This document shows, in pieces, positions 1-11,005 of a stretch of 64,000 nucleotides of DNA. Source of the DNA: Geminicoccus harenae (lineage in GTDB: Bacteria; Pseudomonadota; Alphaproteobacteria; Geminicoccales; Geminicoccaceae); NCBI RefSeq assembly GCF_019800005.1, contig NZ_JABGCL010000004.1, positions 62,001 through 126,000 of the forward strand, written 5' to 3'. Both the position numbers and the translations under genes were made by a program. The notes beneath the pieces were generated by a model. It was not told where the DNA came from and searched no databases. It saw nothing but the letters and a program-made list of their open reading frames with translations. How positions within the stretch are numbered: position 1 is the stretch's first letter; each line of letters opens with the position of its first letter.

Positions 1-260
1 ATCGCGGCGGAGGCGGCGTGCGGCCGCTCGTCCGGCCCGTAGGGCGGCACGATCGCCGCGACGTTGCGCAGGATGAACAGTTCGCCCGGCTTGCAGGAAG
101 TGACCACGCCCGGGTCGACCCGGCTGTCGGCGCAGCCGATCACCATCACTTCCGGCTTCTGGCCATCCTCCAGGAGCCGGGAGAACAGATGCGGGTCATC
201 GATCCCTTCGGACCGGAACCGCTCGAATCCATTGATCAACTTCTGCAGCGGATGGACCAT
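1..260 (-). CDS. Beta-class carbonic anhydrase, N-terminal part (cut by window edge)
   Basis: This would interconvert CO2 and bicarbonate in the cytoplasm. Only the first 86 residues lie in the window; the C-terminal part is beyond base 1. Visible signatures are CADSRVDP (the first zinc Cys and the Asp-Arg dyad of beta-class enzymes) and RNVAAIVPPY. The ATG at 260 gives the start MVHPLQKLI. The frame stays open upstream into the end of the LysR gene but has no better start. It lies 40 bp downstream of the LysR stop on the same strand, so the two may be co-transcribed. Family is clear from the motifs; physiological role is not. Confidence 0.9.
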   Translation of the reverse strand, partial: MVHPLQKLINGFERFRSEGIDDPHLFSRLLEDGQKPEVMVIGCADSRVDPGVVTSCKPGELFILRNVAAIVPPYGPDERPHAASAA

Positions 261-300
261 CAGCCCTGCCTTGCGCTTCGGAATGAACGGCCAGGCCGCT

Positions 301-1251
301 TCAGGCCGAAGCGGCCACCCGGGCCGGATGCGGGCCGCCTTCCGTTTCGCGGGTATGGCTGAGCAGCCAGGTGCGGAACGCGGCGACCTTGGCGAGCTTG
401 GCCTTGCGCGCCGGGCAGACGAGGAAATAGGCGAAGCGCAACGGCTGCTCCAGATCGAACAGCCGCACCAGCCGCCCGGCCTCCAGATCGTGCTCGGCCA
501 GCCGGACCTTGGCCAAGGCCACGCCGCGCCCGGCCATCGCCGCTTCCAGCACCAGGGCCGACTGGTCGAAGCGCGGGCCGCGCTTGCCGTCCGCATCGCG
601 CACGCCCGCCGCCTTCAGCCACATCGGCCAGTCCGGGCAGCTCGCATCCCGCTCCGGGCCGTCGTCGTGCAGGAGCGGCACGCCCGCCAGATCCTGCGGC
701 TCGCGGATGCCCGCCTGCTCGATCAGTGCCGGTGCCGCCACCGGCACGATCGATTCGGACAGGAGGTGGTCGGTCTCCAGGCCCGAGTAGTTGCCAGCCC
801 CGTAGCGGATCGCGCAGTCGACATCCTCGCTGGCGAAGTCGACCATCTGGTTGGAGGCGGAGATCCGGACGTCGATGTCGGGATGCTGCTCCTGGAAGTC
901 CTCCAGCCGGCCCATCAGCCACTTGGCGGCAAAGGAGGGGGCCACCGACACGGTGAGCACCCCGCCCTTTTGCAGGAGCTCGATCTCGTCCAGCGCCTCG
1001 GAGAGCTTCTGGAAGCCTTCGGCCAAGCCGGGCAGGCAGGCCTGGCCCTCGTCGGTGAGCAGGAGGGATCGGGCGGTGCGGCGGAACAGGAGGCAGCCCA
1101 GATGGTCTTCCAGCTGCTTGATCTGCTGGCTCACCGCCGCGGGCGTGACGAACAGCTCCTCGGCGGCACGGCTGATGCTCAGATGCTTGGCCGCCACCAC
1201 GAAGCAGCGGAGGGCGTTGAGCGGCGGCAGGCGATGGATAGGACGCGGCAT
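301..1251 (-). CDS. LysR-family transcriptional regulator, GcvA-like
   Basis: A DNA-binding regulator of about 316 residues. The N-terminal winged helix (residues 5-65) carries LNALRCF, a helix-turn-helix around ISRAAEELFVTPAAVSQQIK and FRRTARSLLLTDEG. The C-terminal part is a substrate-binding fold with the GcvA-type stretches SVAPSFAAKWL and DVDCAIRYG. I chose the ATG at 1251 because an upstream TTG at 1308 would add 19 residues not typical of the family. The gene is followed by carbonic anhydrase on the same strand. The target is unknown; GcvA homologues regulate glycine cleavage or beta-lactamase genes, but neither is nearby. Confidence 0.9.
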   Translation of the reverse strand: MPRPIHRLPPLNALRCFVVAAKHLSISRAAEELFVTPAAVSQQIKQLEDHLGCLLFRRTARSLLLTDEGQACLPGLAEGFQKLSEALDEIELLQKGGVLTVSVAPSFAAKWLMGRLEDFQEQHPDIDVRISASNQMVDFASEDVDCAIRYGAGNYSGLETDHLLSESIVPVAAPALIEQAGIREPQDLAGVPLLHDDGPERDASCPDWPMWLKAAGVRDADGKRGPRFDQSALVLEAAMAGRGVALAKVRLAEHDLEAGRLVRLFDLEQPLRFAYFLVCPARKAKLAKVAAFRTWLLSHTRETEGGPHPARVAASA

Positions 1252-1340
1252 GGGGGCTCGCAGGAAATTTTCTGGCGGATGGATCGACAAGCCAGGCCGT
1301 TCCGTCAACCAGAAACATCGGTTCCCGCCGCGTAGTTTTT

Positions 1341-1364
1341 ACACATATAACGTAGAGTATGTGT
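1341..1364. promoter_or_regulatory. Dyad upstream of the LysR gene
   Basis: The sequence reads ACACATA, a 10-base spacer, then TATGTGT: a perfect 7-bp inverted repeat in an AT-rich patch about 90 bp upstream of the LysR start. LysR regulators usually bind dyads of this size near their own promoters, so this is a candidate autoregulatory operator. Function is inferred from position only. Confidence 0.4.
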
Positions 1365-1386
1365 GCAATGTAGCCATGACGCAGGC

Positions 1387-1415
1387 GCACCCGCCCAGGA
1401 GTTCCGGGCGGGTGC
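1387..1415 (-). terminator. Probable terminator of the ABC/OsmC operon
   Basis: A perfect 10-bp stem (GCACCCGCCC / GGGCGGGTGC) with a 9-base loop lies 10 bp past the OsmC stop on the minus strand. There is no clear T-run after it, so it may be only a transcript-end hairpin. Confidence 0.45.
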
Positions 1416-1424
1416 TGCCGATGT

Positions 1425-1934
1425 TCAGGCGGTGGCGACCGTCGCGTCCACCTTCGTCGGGGTCGCGATCGTCTGGAGCACCACGCAGTAGCGCTCGGTC
1501 AGCTGCAGGAGCTTGGCGAGCGTCGCCTCGTCCGCGTCGGTGTCGAGCCGGAAACGCAGCCGGATCGCCTGGAAGCCCACCGGGGCGGTCCGGTCCACGC
1601 CGAGCGTGCCGCGGAAGTCCAGGTCACCCTCGGCCTGGACCTCGCCGCCGCGCAGGGTGATGCCCAGCGCCGTCGCCACCGCGCGCAGGGTGACGCCGGC
1701 GCAGGCGGCCAGCGCCTCCAGCAGCATGTCGCCGGAGCAGGCCTGGAGGCCGCTGCCGCCCGTGGCGGGATGCAGGCCGGCCTCGACCAGGGCACGGCCG
1801 GTCTCGACCCGGCAGGCAATGCCCTCGCCGTCCAGGCTGCCGGATGCCCTGAGCGTTACCAGGGCGGCTTCCGGCTCCGACCGGTAGCGGTCCTTCAGCG
1901 GCGCCTGCATCGCCCGCAACTCGTCACCGTTCAT
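1425..1934 (-). CDS. OsmC-family protein
   Basis: A 169-residue OsmC/Ohr-fold protein. The two Cys positions of the fold are visible in AACAGV (within LLEALAACAGVTLR) and RYCVVLQT. OsmC and Ohr proteins reduce organic hydroperoxides with these Cys. This one differs from the second OsmC gene at 34.5 kb and belongs to the broader OsmC-like group, so peroxidase activity is not certain. The ATG overlaps the stop of the ABC ATPase gene by 4 bp (ATGA), so it is the last gene of the transporter operon. That suggests a role linked to sulfur or oxidative stress, which is inference. Confidence 0.85.
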   Translation of the reverse strand: MNGDELRAMQAPLKDRYRSEPEAALVTLRASGSLDGEGIACRVETGRALVEAGLHPATGGSGLQACSGDMLLEALAACAGVTLRAVATALGITLRGGEVQAEGDLDFRGTLGVDRTAPVGFQAIRLRFRLDTDADEATLAKLLQLTERYCVVLQTIATPTKVDATVATA

Positions 1935-2701
1935 GCTGCTCGCTCCATCCCTGCATCGTCCTCTGCCGCGTCCGCGCCACCCAGCGCCCGGGCCAGCCGC
2001 GCCTCGATCGCCTGGAAGGCGGCGGAGCGGCGGTTGCGGGGATGGGGCAGATCGATCGTGAGGTCCAGCACGATCCCGGCGGGTGCCGTTTCCAGCACCA
2101 CCACCCGGTCGGCCAGCGCCGCGGCCTCCTCCAGGTCGTGGGTCACCAGCAGGAGCGCCGGCCCGTCCTCCGCCCGGATCCGGTCCAGCTCCCCTTGCAG
2201 CTCGATCTTGGTCAGCGCGTCCAGCGCGGAGAACGGCTCGTCCAGGAGCAGGAGGCGCGGCCGGCGCACCAGTGCGCGGGCGATGCCGACCCGCTGCGCC
2301 ATGCCGCCGGACAGGGTCTTCGGCAGCTTCGCCGCAGCCTCCGCCAGGCCCACCCGCCGGAGCGCCCGCAATGCCTGCTCCCGGGCCTCTTCGCGGTTAC
2401 CGCGCCCGCCCAGGCCGACCATCACGTTGCCCAGCACGTCCAGCCAGGGCAGCAGGCGCGGCTCCTGGAACACCACCGCCACGTCCGGCCGCGGCCCCGT
2501 CACCGGCGTGCCGTCGATCGTGACCCGGCCCGCGTCCGGCCGGTCCAGGCCGGCCAGCAGGCGGAGCAGCGTGCTCTTGCCGCAGCCGCTGCGCCCGACC
2601 ACCGCCACCGCCTCGCCCTCGGCGATCGACAGGGAAAGCCGGTTCAGCACCACGCGCTCGCCGAACGCGCGCTGCACGACTTCCAGGCGGAACTGGCTCA
2701 T
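1931..2701 (-). CDS. ABC transporter ATP-binding protein (sulfonate/nitrate/taurine type)
   Basis: A 256-residue importer ATPase that would power uptake with the adjacent permease. Visible are Walker A GRSGCGKST (about residue 36), a Q-loop VVFQEPRLLPW, signature LSGGMAQR, Walker B LLLLDEPFSALD and switch His in VTHDLEEA. The RLLPW stretch after the Q-loop is typical of SsuB/TauB/NrtD. The ATG at 2701 overlaps the permease stop by 4 bp. The stop overlaps the OsmC start. Substrate specificity cannot be read from the ATPase. Confidence 0.93.
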   Translation of the reverse strand: MSQFRLEVVQRAFGERVVLNRLSLSIAEGEAVAVVGRSGCGKSTLLRLLAGLDRPDAGRVTIDGTPVTGPRPDVAVVFQEPRLLPWLDVLGNVMVGLGGRGNREEAREQALRALRRVGLAEAAAKLPKTLSGGMAQRVGIARALVRRPRLLLLDEPFSALDALTKIELQGELDRIRAEDGPALLLVTHDLEEAAALADRVVVLETAPAGIVLDLTIDLPHPRNRRSAAFQAIEARLARALGGADAAEDDAGMERAA

Positions 2702-3531
2702 GCGATCTGCTCCCGCTCGGCCACGCTGTCCTGCCAGGTCATGAAGGGCCGGGCGAGCATCACCAGGACCAGGTCGGACAGGCGCCCCAGCAGCGCGAAC
2801 AGGCAGAGGCAGCCCACGATCTGCGCGGCATTGCCGGTCATCTGCCCGTCCAGCAGCAGGTAGCCGACGCCGGCACTGGCCCCCATCAGCTCGGCCGCGA
2901 TCACGAACATCCAGCCCAGCGCCAGCCCGCCGCGCAGGCCGACCACCCAGCCCGGCAGGGCTGCCGGCAGCATGATCCGGCGCAGGATGGTCAGGCGGTC
3001 GAAGCCGTTGACCTGGCCGACCTCGACCAGCTTGCGGTCGACCTCGCGGAGCGCAGTGGAGAGCGACAGATAGACCGGGAAGAAGGCGCCGAGTGCGATC
3101 AGCACGATCTTGGGCGTCTCGAAGATGCCGAACCAGAGGATGAACAGCGGCACCCAGGCGATGGACGGGATGCTGCGCAGGCCCTGGAGGGTCGGGTCGA
3201 CCCAGCGGCGCCAGAGCGGTGAGGCCCCGGCCACCATGCCCAAGACGGTCGCAGCCAGCGCGCCGAACAGGAAGCCCAGCGCCACCCGCCAGAGCGTGAT
3301 CAGGATGTGGCCGGCGAGGTCGCCGGTGGTCCAGAGGCCGGCGAGCGTCGCGAAGATCCGGCTGGGCGGCGGCAAAAAGCGGCTCTGCAGCCAGCCGGTG
3401 GCGGCACCCAGCTCCAGCAGCAGGGCCAGCAGCACCGGCAGGGCGATGCCGGCGAACGGCAGGCCCAGCCTGAAGGGGTGCCATCTTGCCCGGCTGCCGG
3501 GCGCGGCGGTGCGGGCCAGGATGGTCGCCAC
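2698..3531 (-). CDS. ABC transporter permease (SsuC/TauC-like)
   Basis: An inner-membrane permease of about 277 residues with roughly six hydrophobic segments. The cytoplasmic coupling loop ends in EVGQVNGFDRLTILRRIMLPAALP split over two lines in the family pattern (EAA motif with conserved G and the LPAALP tail). I chose the GTG at 3531, 4 bp after the stop of the binding-protein gene. The frame extends further upstream but only through the preceding gene. It works with the ATPase at 1931-2701 and the binding protein at 3536-4522. Confidence 0.9.
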   Translation of the reverse strand: MATILARTAAPGSRARWHPFRLGLPFAGIALPVLLALLLELGAATGWLQSRFLPPPSRIFATLAGLWTTGDLAGHILITLWRVALGFLFGALAATVLGMVAGASPLWRRWVDPTLQGLRSIPSIAWVPLFILWFGIFETPKIVLIALGAFFPVYLSLSTALREVDRKLVEVGQVNGFDRLTILRRIMLPAALPGWVVGLRGGLALGWMFVIAAELMGASAGVGYLLLDGQMTGNAAQIVGCLCLFALLGRLSDLVLVMLARPFMTWQDSVAEREQIA

Positions 3532-3535
3532 GGGC

Positions 3536-4522
3536 TCAGCCCTGGCCGCGCAGCGATGCGACCGCCTGCAGGTCGACGAGCTCCGCGGTGGTGGCCGCCA
3601 CGTCGACATCGGCCGCGATGATGCCGGCTTCCTGCAGGGCCAGGCCGGCACCCTGGATCGTCTCGACATGGCGCTGCTCGGGCCAGGACTCGTCCAGGCC
3701 GGTGCGCTCGAGCTGCCGGGCGGCGACCTCGGGCGAGAGCTTCGCCGCGCTCACCAGGAGCGCCGCCAGCGCGTCGGGCTCGGCCTTGGCGATCTCGCGC
3801 GCCTGCTCGTAGGCAGAGAGCACCTCGCGCACCAGGTCGGGGGAGCTGGCCAGGAACTCCTCCTGGACGTTCAGGACGCCATAGCTGTTGAGGCCCGGGT
3901 CGCGGTGGAACAGGAGCGAGCCGGCCTCCAGCTCGGACTGCGCCATCATCGGGTCCAGCCCGGCCCAGGCGTCGACGTCGCCGCGCTCCAGCGCGAGCCG
4001 CCCCTGGTCGTGCTGGAGCAGGACGAGTTGCACGTCGTTCTGGGTGAGGCCGGCACCCTGAAGCGAGCGCAGCAGGAAGACATAGGGGTCGGTGCCCTTG
4101 GTGACCGCGACGCTGCGGCCCTTCAGGTCGGCGACCTTGCCGATCCCGGTATCGGGCCGGGTCAAGAGCGCGGTCCATTCCGGCTGGGAATAGACATAGA
4201 CGGTGCGGAAGGGCGCGCCGGCGACGCGGCCGAGCAGGGCCGCCGCACCCGCGGTCGAGCCGAACGCGATGCTGCCGGCGTTCAGGAACTCCACCGCTTT
4301 GTTGGAGCCCAGCGACTGCACCCACTGCACGGCGATGCCACGCGGCTCGAGCCGCTCCTCCAGGATGCCCCGGTCGCGCAGGATCAGGCTCAGCGGGTTG
4401 TAGTAGGCCCAGTCCAGGGTGAGCGTATCGGGATCGGCCGCCCGGGCCGCCGGCGCCATCCCGCTGCCGATCAGTGCCGCTGCCGACAGCGACGCCAGAA
4501 AACCGCGACGGTCCTGCGCCAT
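3536..4522 (-). CDS. ABC transporter substrate-binding protein, aliphatic sulfonate type
   Basis: A periplasmic binding protein of about 328 residues. The N-terminus QDRRGFLASLSAAALIG looks like a Tat-type signal (RRGFL) ending near PAARAAD. The mature part has family features such as DWAYYNPLS, FGSTAGAAALLGR and KGTDPYVFLL, as in SsuA-like sulfonate binders. The ATG at 4522 is preceded by a strong Shine-Dalgarno (GGGGGGAG, about 6 bases away). It is the first gene of a four-gene operon with permease, ATPase and OsmC. Sulfonate is the most likely ligand, but nitrate/taurine-class ligands are possible. Confidence 0.9.
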   Translation of the reverse strand: MAQDRRGFLASLSAAALIGSGMAPAARAADPDTLTLDWAYYNPLSLILRDRGILEERLEPRGIAVQWVQSLGSNKAVEFLNAGSIAFGSTAGAAALLGRVAGAPFRTVYVYSQPEWTALLTRPDTGIGKVADLKGRSVAVTKGTDPYVFLLRSLQGAGLTQNDVQLVLLQHDQGRLALERGDVDAWAGLDPMMAQSELEAGSLLFHRDPGLNSYGVLNVQEEFLASSPDLVREVLSAYEQAREIAKAEPDALAALLVSAAKLSPEVAARQLERTGLDESWPEQRHVETIQGAGLALQEAGIIAADVDVAATTAELVDLQAVASLRGQG

Positions 4523-4572
4523 GGCTACTCCCCCCCTTGTTCTTTGCCGCACAACGCAGGACGGGCTTAATG

Positions 4573-4598
4573 GCTGCGGTGCGACAGACAACCGCAGC
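4573..4598. promoter_or_regulatory. Inverted repeat in the leader of the sulfonate ABC operon
   Basis: GCTGCGGT, a 10-base spacer, then ACCGCAGC form a perfect 8-bp dyad about 50-75 bp upstream of the binding-protein ATG. It could be an operator or a leader hairpin. Only position supports a regulatory role. Confidence 0.35.
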
Positions 4599-4619
4599 AA
4601 TTCTGCATGAGGGGTGAAG

Positions 4620-4635
4620 CTGACCTAAAGGTCAG
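4620..4635. promoter_or_regulatory. Compact dyad between tgt and the ABC operon
   Basis: CTGACCT-AA-AGGTCAG is a perfect 7-bp palindrome with a 2-base centre. The centre is too short for an RNA loop, so a protein-binding site is more likely than a terminator. It sits about 100 bp upstream of the sulfonate-binding gene and 9 bp after the tgt stop. Confidence 0.35.
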
Positions 4636-4644
4636 GCTGGCGGC

Positions 4645-5778
4645 TCAGCCGGTCCAGGGCGGCAGGTCGCCCAGCGCCTGCTCCTCGGCGAAGCGGGCGG
4701 CCCAGTCGGCGAGGCAGCCTTCGACGATCGCTTGGCGCATCCCGCGCATCAGGGACTGGTAGTACCAGAGATTGTTCCAGGTCAGCAGGATGGCACCCAG
4801 GATCTCGTCGCTGCGGACCAGGTGATGGAGGTAGGCGCGGGAATAGTCGCGCGCGGCCGGGCAGTCCGAGGTCTCGTCCAGGGGGCGCGGATCGTCGGCA
4901 TGGCGGGCGTTGCGCAGGTTGACGGTGCCGCGCCGGGTGAAGGCCTGGGCGGTGCGGCCGGAGCGCGTCGGCATCACGCAGTCGAACATGTCGATGCCGC
5001 GCATGACCGAGCCCACCAGGTCGGAAGGCTTGCCCACGCCCATCAGGTAGCGCGGCCGGTCGCCAGGCAGGAACGGCACGGTCGCGTCCAGGGTCTGGAA
5101 CATCTCGGCCTGCGGCTCGCCCACGGCGAGGCCACCCACCGCATAGCCGTCGAAGCCGATCTCCCGCAGCCCCTCGGCAGAGCGGCGGCGCAGCTCAGGC
5201 TCGGTACCGCCCTGGACGATGCCGTAGAGCGCATAGCCGGGGCGCTTCTGGAAGGCGTCCCTGGAGCGGGCCGCCCAGCGCAAGGACAGCTCCATGGCCC
5301 GCTCGACCTCATGCCGCTCGGCCGGCAGGCGCAGGCATTCGTCGAGCTGCATGGTGATGGTGGCGTCCAGCAGGTGCTGGATCTCGATCGAGCGCTCCGG
5401 GGTCAGCTCGTGGCGGCTGCCGTCGATATGCGAGGCGAAGGTGACGCCGCGCTCGGTGAGCTTGCGGATCTTGGCCAGCGACATGACCTGGAAGCCGCCG
5501 GAATCGGTCAGGATCGGCCCTGGCCAGTTCATGAAGCGGTGCAGGCCACCCAGGCGGCCGACCCGCTCGGCACCCGGGCGGAGCATCAGGTGGTAGGTGT
5601 TGCCCAGCACGATGCCGGCACCGGTGGAGGTTACCATCTCCGGCGTCATCGCCTTGACGGTGGCAGCGGTGCCGACCGGCATGAAGGTGGGGGTCGGGAC
5701 GGACCCGTGGGCGGTGTGCAGGATGCCGGCGCGGGCGGCGCCGTCCGTGGCGACGGTCTCGTGGCGGAATTCGGTCAA
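4645..5778 (-). CDS. tgt: tRNA-guanine transglycosylase, zinc site largely lost
   Basis: Tgt swaps guanine-34 for preQ1 in tRNAs with GUN anticodons, a step to queuosine. The 377-residue protein keeps the catalytic Asp residues: D92 in TDSGGFQ and the nucleophile D266 in [13 protein letters not shown]. In characterised Tgt the structural zinc is held by CxCxxC plus a His about 26 residues on. Here the positions read S304, C306, A309 and N335 (TSDCPAA and TWNNL), so three of four ligands are gone. The TTG start at 5778 overlaps the queA stop by 4 bp. It is the last gene of gyrA-coaD-queA-tgt. The fold is otherwise complete, so I expect a functional but zinc-free enzyme or a relaxed paralogue. 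Confidence 0.93.
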   Translation of the reverse strand: MTEFRHETVATDGAARAGILHTAHGSVPTPTFMPVGTAATVKAMTPEMVTSTGAGIVLGNTYHLMLRPGAERVGRLGGLHRFMNWPGPILTDSGGFQVMSLAKIRKLTERGVTFASHIDGSRHELTPERSIEIQHLLDATITMQLDECLRLPAERHEVERAMELSLRWAARSRDAFQKRPGYALYGIVQGGTEPELRRRSAEGLREIGFDGYAVGGLAVGEPQAEMFQTLDATVPFLPGDRPRYLMGVGKPSDLVGSVMRGIDMFDCVMPTRSGRTAQAFTRRGTVNLRNARHADDPRPLDETSDCPAARDYSRAYLHHLVRSDEILGAILLTWNNLWYYQSLMRGMRQAIVEGCLADWAARFAEEQALGDLPPWTG

Positions 5779-6818
5779 GACGGGCTCGGGTCGTTGCGTT
5801 CGAGGAGGGAGGCGTCGCCGTAGCTGAAGAAGCGGTAGCCGGTGGCGGCGGCGTGGGCGTAGGCGTCCTTCATCCGCGCCATGCCGGCAAAGGCGCAGAC
5901 CAGCATGAACAGCGTGCTGCGCGGCAGGTGGAAGTTGGTGAGCAGCCGGTCGACCACGCCGAAGCGGTAGCCGGGCGTGACGAACAGGCTCGTGTCCTTC
6001 GTGCCGTGGCCGAGCGTGCCGTCGGGGCGGACCATGCTTTCCAGGGTGCGCAGCGCGGTGGTGCCGACCGCGACCACCCGCCCGCCTTCCCGGCGATGCC
6101 GCTCGATCCGCGCCGCCGCGTCCTCCTGCAGCTCGATCCACTCGGCGTGCATCACATGGTCGTCGGTGTCCTCGACCTTGACCGGCAGGAAGGTGCCCAT
6201 GCCGACATGGAGGGTGACGAACTCGATGGGCACGCCCTTGGCGCGGATCGTTTCGAGCAGCGCTTGCGTCAGGTGCAGCGACGCGGTGGGGGCGGCAACC
6301 GAGCCGTCGCGCCTGGCGAACACGGACTGGTAGGCCTGGTCGTCCAGCGGGTCGCCGCCGCGCGGCCGGCGGATATAGGGCGGCAGCGGCATCCGCCCTT
6401 CCGCCTTGATCCGGCGGATCAGCTCCTGGCCGCCACAGGCAAACCGGAACAGCACCAGCCCGTCCGGGTCCTTCCGGACCACCTCGGCCCGAAGCTCGCT
6501 GGCGAGCTGCACCTGGTCGCCCGGCCGCAGCCGCTTGCCCGGCCGCGCCAGGCCCCACCAGCCATCCTCCCCTTCCGGGCGGACCAGGGTGACTTCGACC
6601 TGGACCTCGCCGCGGCTGCCGAAGAAGCGGGTCGGCAGGACGGCGGTGTCGTTCAGGACCAGGAGGTCGCGGGGCTCCAGCAGGCCCGGCAGGTCGGACA
6701 CATGGAGGTCGGCCAGCCGGTCGGCGACATGGAGCAGCCGTGCCGATTCGCGCGGCTCGGCCGGCGCCTGGGCGATCGCCCCTTCGGGCAGCTCGAAGTC
6801 GAACTCGGTGATGCGCAA
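5775..6818 (-). CDS. queA: tRNA preQ1(34) S-adenosylmethionine ribosyltransferase-isomerase
   Basis: QueA builds the epoxyqueuosine side chain on preQ1-tRNA using the ribosyl part of SAM. The 347-residue protein starts [13 protein letters not shown] and contains family stretches [46 protein letters not shown] and [17 protein letters not shown] chose TTG at 6818, 4 bp after the coaD stop; the frame upstream runs through coaD. The stop overlaps the tgt start, so queA and tgt are translationally coupled, as expected for consecutive queuosine steps. Confidence 0.95.
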   Translation of the reverse strand: MRITEFDFELPEGAIAQAPAEPRESARLLHVADRLADLHVSDLPGLLEPRDLLVLNDTAVLPTRFFGSRGEVQVEVTLVRPEGEDGWWGLARPGKRLRPGDQVQLASELRAEVVRKDPDGLVLFRFACGGQELIRRIKAEGRMPLPPYIRRPRGGDPLDDQAYQSVFARRDGSVAAPTASLHLTQALLETIRAKGVPIEFVTLHVGMGTFLPVKVEDTDDHVMHAEWIELQEDAAARIERHRREGGRVVAVGTTALRTLESMVRPDGTLGHGTKDTSLFVTPGYRFGVVDRLLTNFHLPRSTLFMLVCAFAGMARMKDAYAHAAATGYRFFSYGDASLLERNDPSPS

Positions 6819-6822
6819 GGCT

Positions 6823-7326
6823 TCAGCCGCGCCCCCGCCGCTGGTCGAGCCGCCCGAGCACCTGCGGGCTGACGAAGCTGGACACATCGCCGCCCAGCCC
6901 GTGGATCTCCTTGATGAAGCGCGACGAGATCCACTGGCAGTGCTCGGACGCCATCAGGAAGACCGTCTCCAGCTTGGGCGCCAGGCGCTTGTTGTTCGCG
7001 GCCATCTGGAACTCGAACTCGAAGTCGGACACGGCGCGCAGGCCGCGCACCACGATCTGCGCCCCCTGCTCTTTCGCGAAATGGACCAGCAGCGTCTCGA
7101 ACGGGATCACCTCGATGCGCGTGCCGTTCTCCGGCAGGGCCGCGACCTCGGCCTGGATCATCGCGACCCGCTCCTCCAGCGGGAACAGCGGCTCCTTGCC
7201 GACATTGATCGCGCAGGCGATGACCAGCCGGTCCACCAGCGCGGTCGCCCGGCGGATCACGTCCATGTGGCCGTTGTGCAGCGGGTCGAAGGTGCCGGGA
7301 TAGACCCCGGTGCGTGCCTTGCTCAT
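6823..7326 (-). CDS. coaD: Phosphopantetheine adenylyltransferase
   Basis: CoaD makes dephospho-CoA from 4'-phosphopantetheine and ATP, the penultimate step of CoA synthesis. The 167-residue protein has the nucleotidylyltransferase motif [15 protein letters not shown] at the N-terminus, then [18 protein letters not shown] and the C-terminal ISSRFIKEI, all standard. The ATG at 7326 has a GCGAGGG Shine-Dalgarno. It sits 31 bp after gyrA and 4 bp before queA, probably one transcript. Confidence 0.96.
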   Translation of the reverse strand: MSKARTGVYPGTFDPLHNGHMDVIRRATALVDRLVIACAINVGKEPLFPLEERVAMIQAEVAALPENGTRIEVIPFETLLVHFAKEQGAQIVVRGLRAVSDFEFEFQMAANNKRLAPKLETVFLMASEHCQWISSRFIKEIHGLGGDVSSFVSPQVLGRLDQRRGRG

Positions 7327-7357
7327 CCCTCGCTTCTCCAGCCGGCCGGGGCCAGGA

Positions 7358-10072
<2,715 letters not shown>

Positions 10073-10163
10073 GGTCGGTGGTCTCTGACGCGGTGAACGG
10101 ACGGCATGCGGCGCCGGCGGGCCTCGCCGCCCGCGCGCGCCAGCCTTCTAGCAGGCGGTGGCC

Positions 10164-10604
10164 TCAGGTGCCAGGGTTGGCCGGCAGGATCCGGGGATGA
10201 GCCTCGAGCATGAGCCTGGCGAAGCTGCGCAGGTCCTCGATGCCGCCCTGCGCGATCGCCTCGACGACCTCGATCTTCAGCTTCTGGTATTCATGGGTCG
10301 CGACGTTGCGAAAGCCGGTCATGGCGACGAGCTTCTCGCTCATGGTGCGGTCGATCAGCCGGGCGCGGGCGAGGTCCCGGAACCGGTCGGCGGAACTCAT
10401 CGCCGGTCCCAGCCTGCGCAGCAGCGCCACGCGCTGGGCGATGTCGATCGCCGCCTCGCAGGCACGCGTGATGTTGATGACCACCGCGTCCTGGCGCATC
10501 TGGTCGTCCCGGAACTCGTCCTCATGTCCGCGATAGTAGAGATAGACCTGGGCGATGCAGCGCTCGATGATGCCGGCCTTCGTCTCGATCACCGCATCGG
10601 CCAC
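10164..10604 (-). CDS. hepT: HepT-like ribonuclease toxin (DUF86)
   Basis: HepT is the HEPN RNase toxin of the MntA-HepT system. The 146-residue helical protein carries an exact RX4HXY active-site motif (RNVATHEY) near residue 107. I chose the GTG at 10604, which has a GGAG Shine-Dalgarno 8 bases upstream. A TTG at 10610 overlapping the mntA stop is an alternative that adds two residues. The gene follows mntA directly, so toxin and antitoxin are co-translated. The key motif is intact, so it is likely functional. Confidence 0.9.
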   Translation of the reverse strand: MADAVIETKAGIIERCIAQVYLYYRGHEDEFRDDQMRQDAVVINITRACEAAIDIAQRVALLRRLGPAMSSADRFRDLARARLIDRTMSEKLVAMTGFRNVATHEYQKLKIEVVEAIAQGGIEDLRSFARLMLEAHPRILPANPGT

Positions 10605-10606
10605 GA

Positions 10607-11005
10607 TCAACGCTCCGCCAGCATGGCATCGACGATCGGCCGGTTCGAGGCATAGAGCCTGGTGAACATCGACATCGCATGAGTCTCGAACAGGTCGCAG
10701 GCGAGCTCGTCCCCGGCGAACAGCCGCCGGCCTTCGGTCGTCACCATGAAGCGCAGGGTCTCGCCGGCCTGGCTGAGGTCGACCAGGTCGATCCGCTCCC
10801 AGCCGAGATCCTTCATCAGCTCATCGGTCGCCTTCCAGAGCTGGTCGAAGTCGTAGCGCGCTCCGCCCAGCACGCCGATGTCCAGGTCGCTCTCCGGTCC
10901 GGCGCGGCCCTGCGCGGCGCTGCCGTAGAACCAGATGCCGACCACGTCCGGCAGGGCCTTGCGCACGGCCGCCACGATCGCATCGTCTCCAGGCACTTCC
11001 CTCAC
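10607..11005 (-). CDS. mntA: MntA-like nucleotidyltransferase antitoxin
   Basis: MntA neutralises HepT by adding AMP groups to it, in characterised pairs. This 132-residue minimal nucleotidyltransferase has a perfect GSX10DXD motif (GS at the start of GSAAQGRAG, then DLD) near residue 28. The GTG at 11005 overlaps the stop of the glycosylase gene by 4 bp. A longer GTG start at 11044 is possible but lies inside the upstream gene. Here the antitoxin gene precedes the toxin gene. Confidence 0.9.
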   Translation of the reverse strand: MREVPGDDAIVAAVRKALPDVVGIWFYGSAAQGRAGPESDLDIGVLGGARYDFDQLWKATDELMKDLGWERIDLVDLSQAGETLRFMVTTEGRRLFAGDELACDLFETHAMSMFTRLYASNRPIVDAMLAER

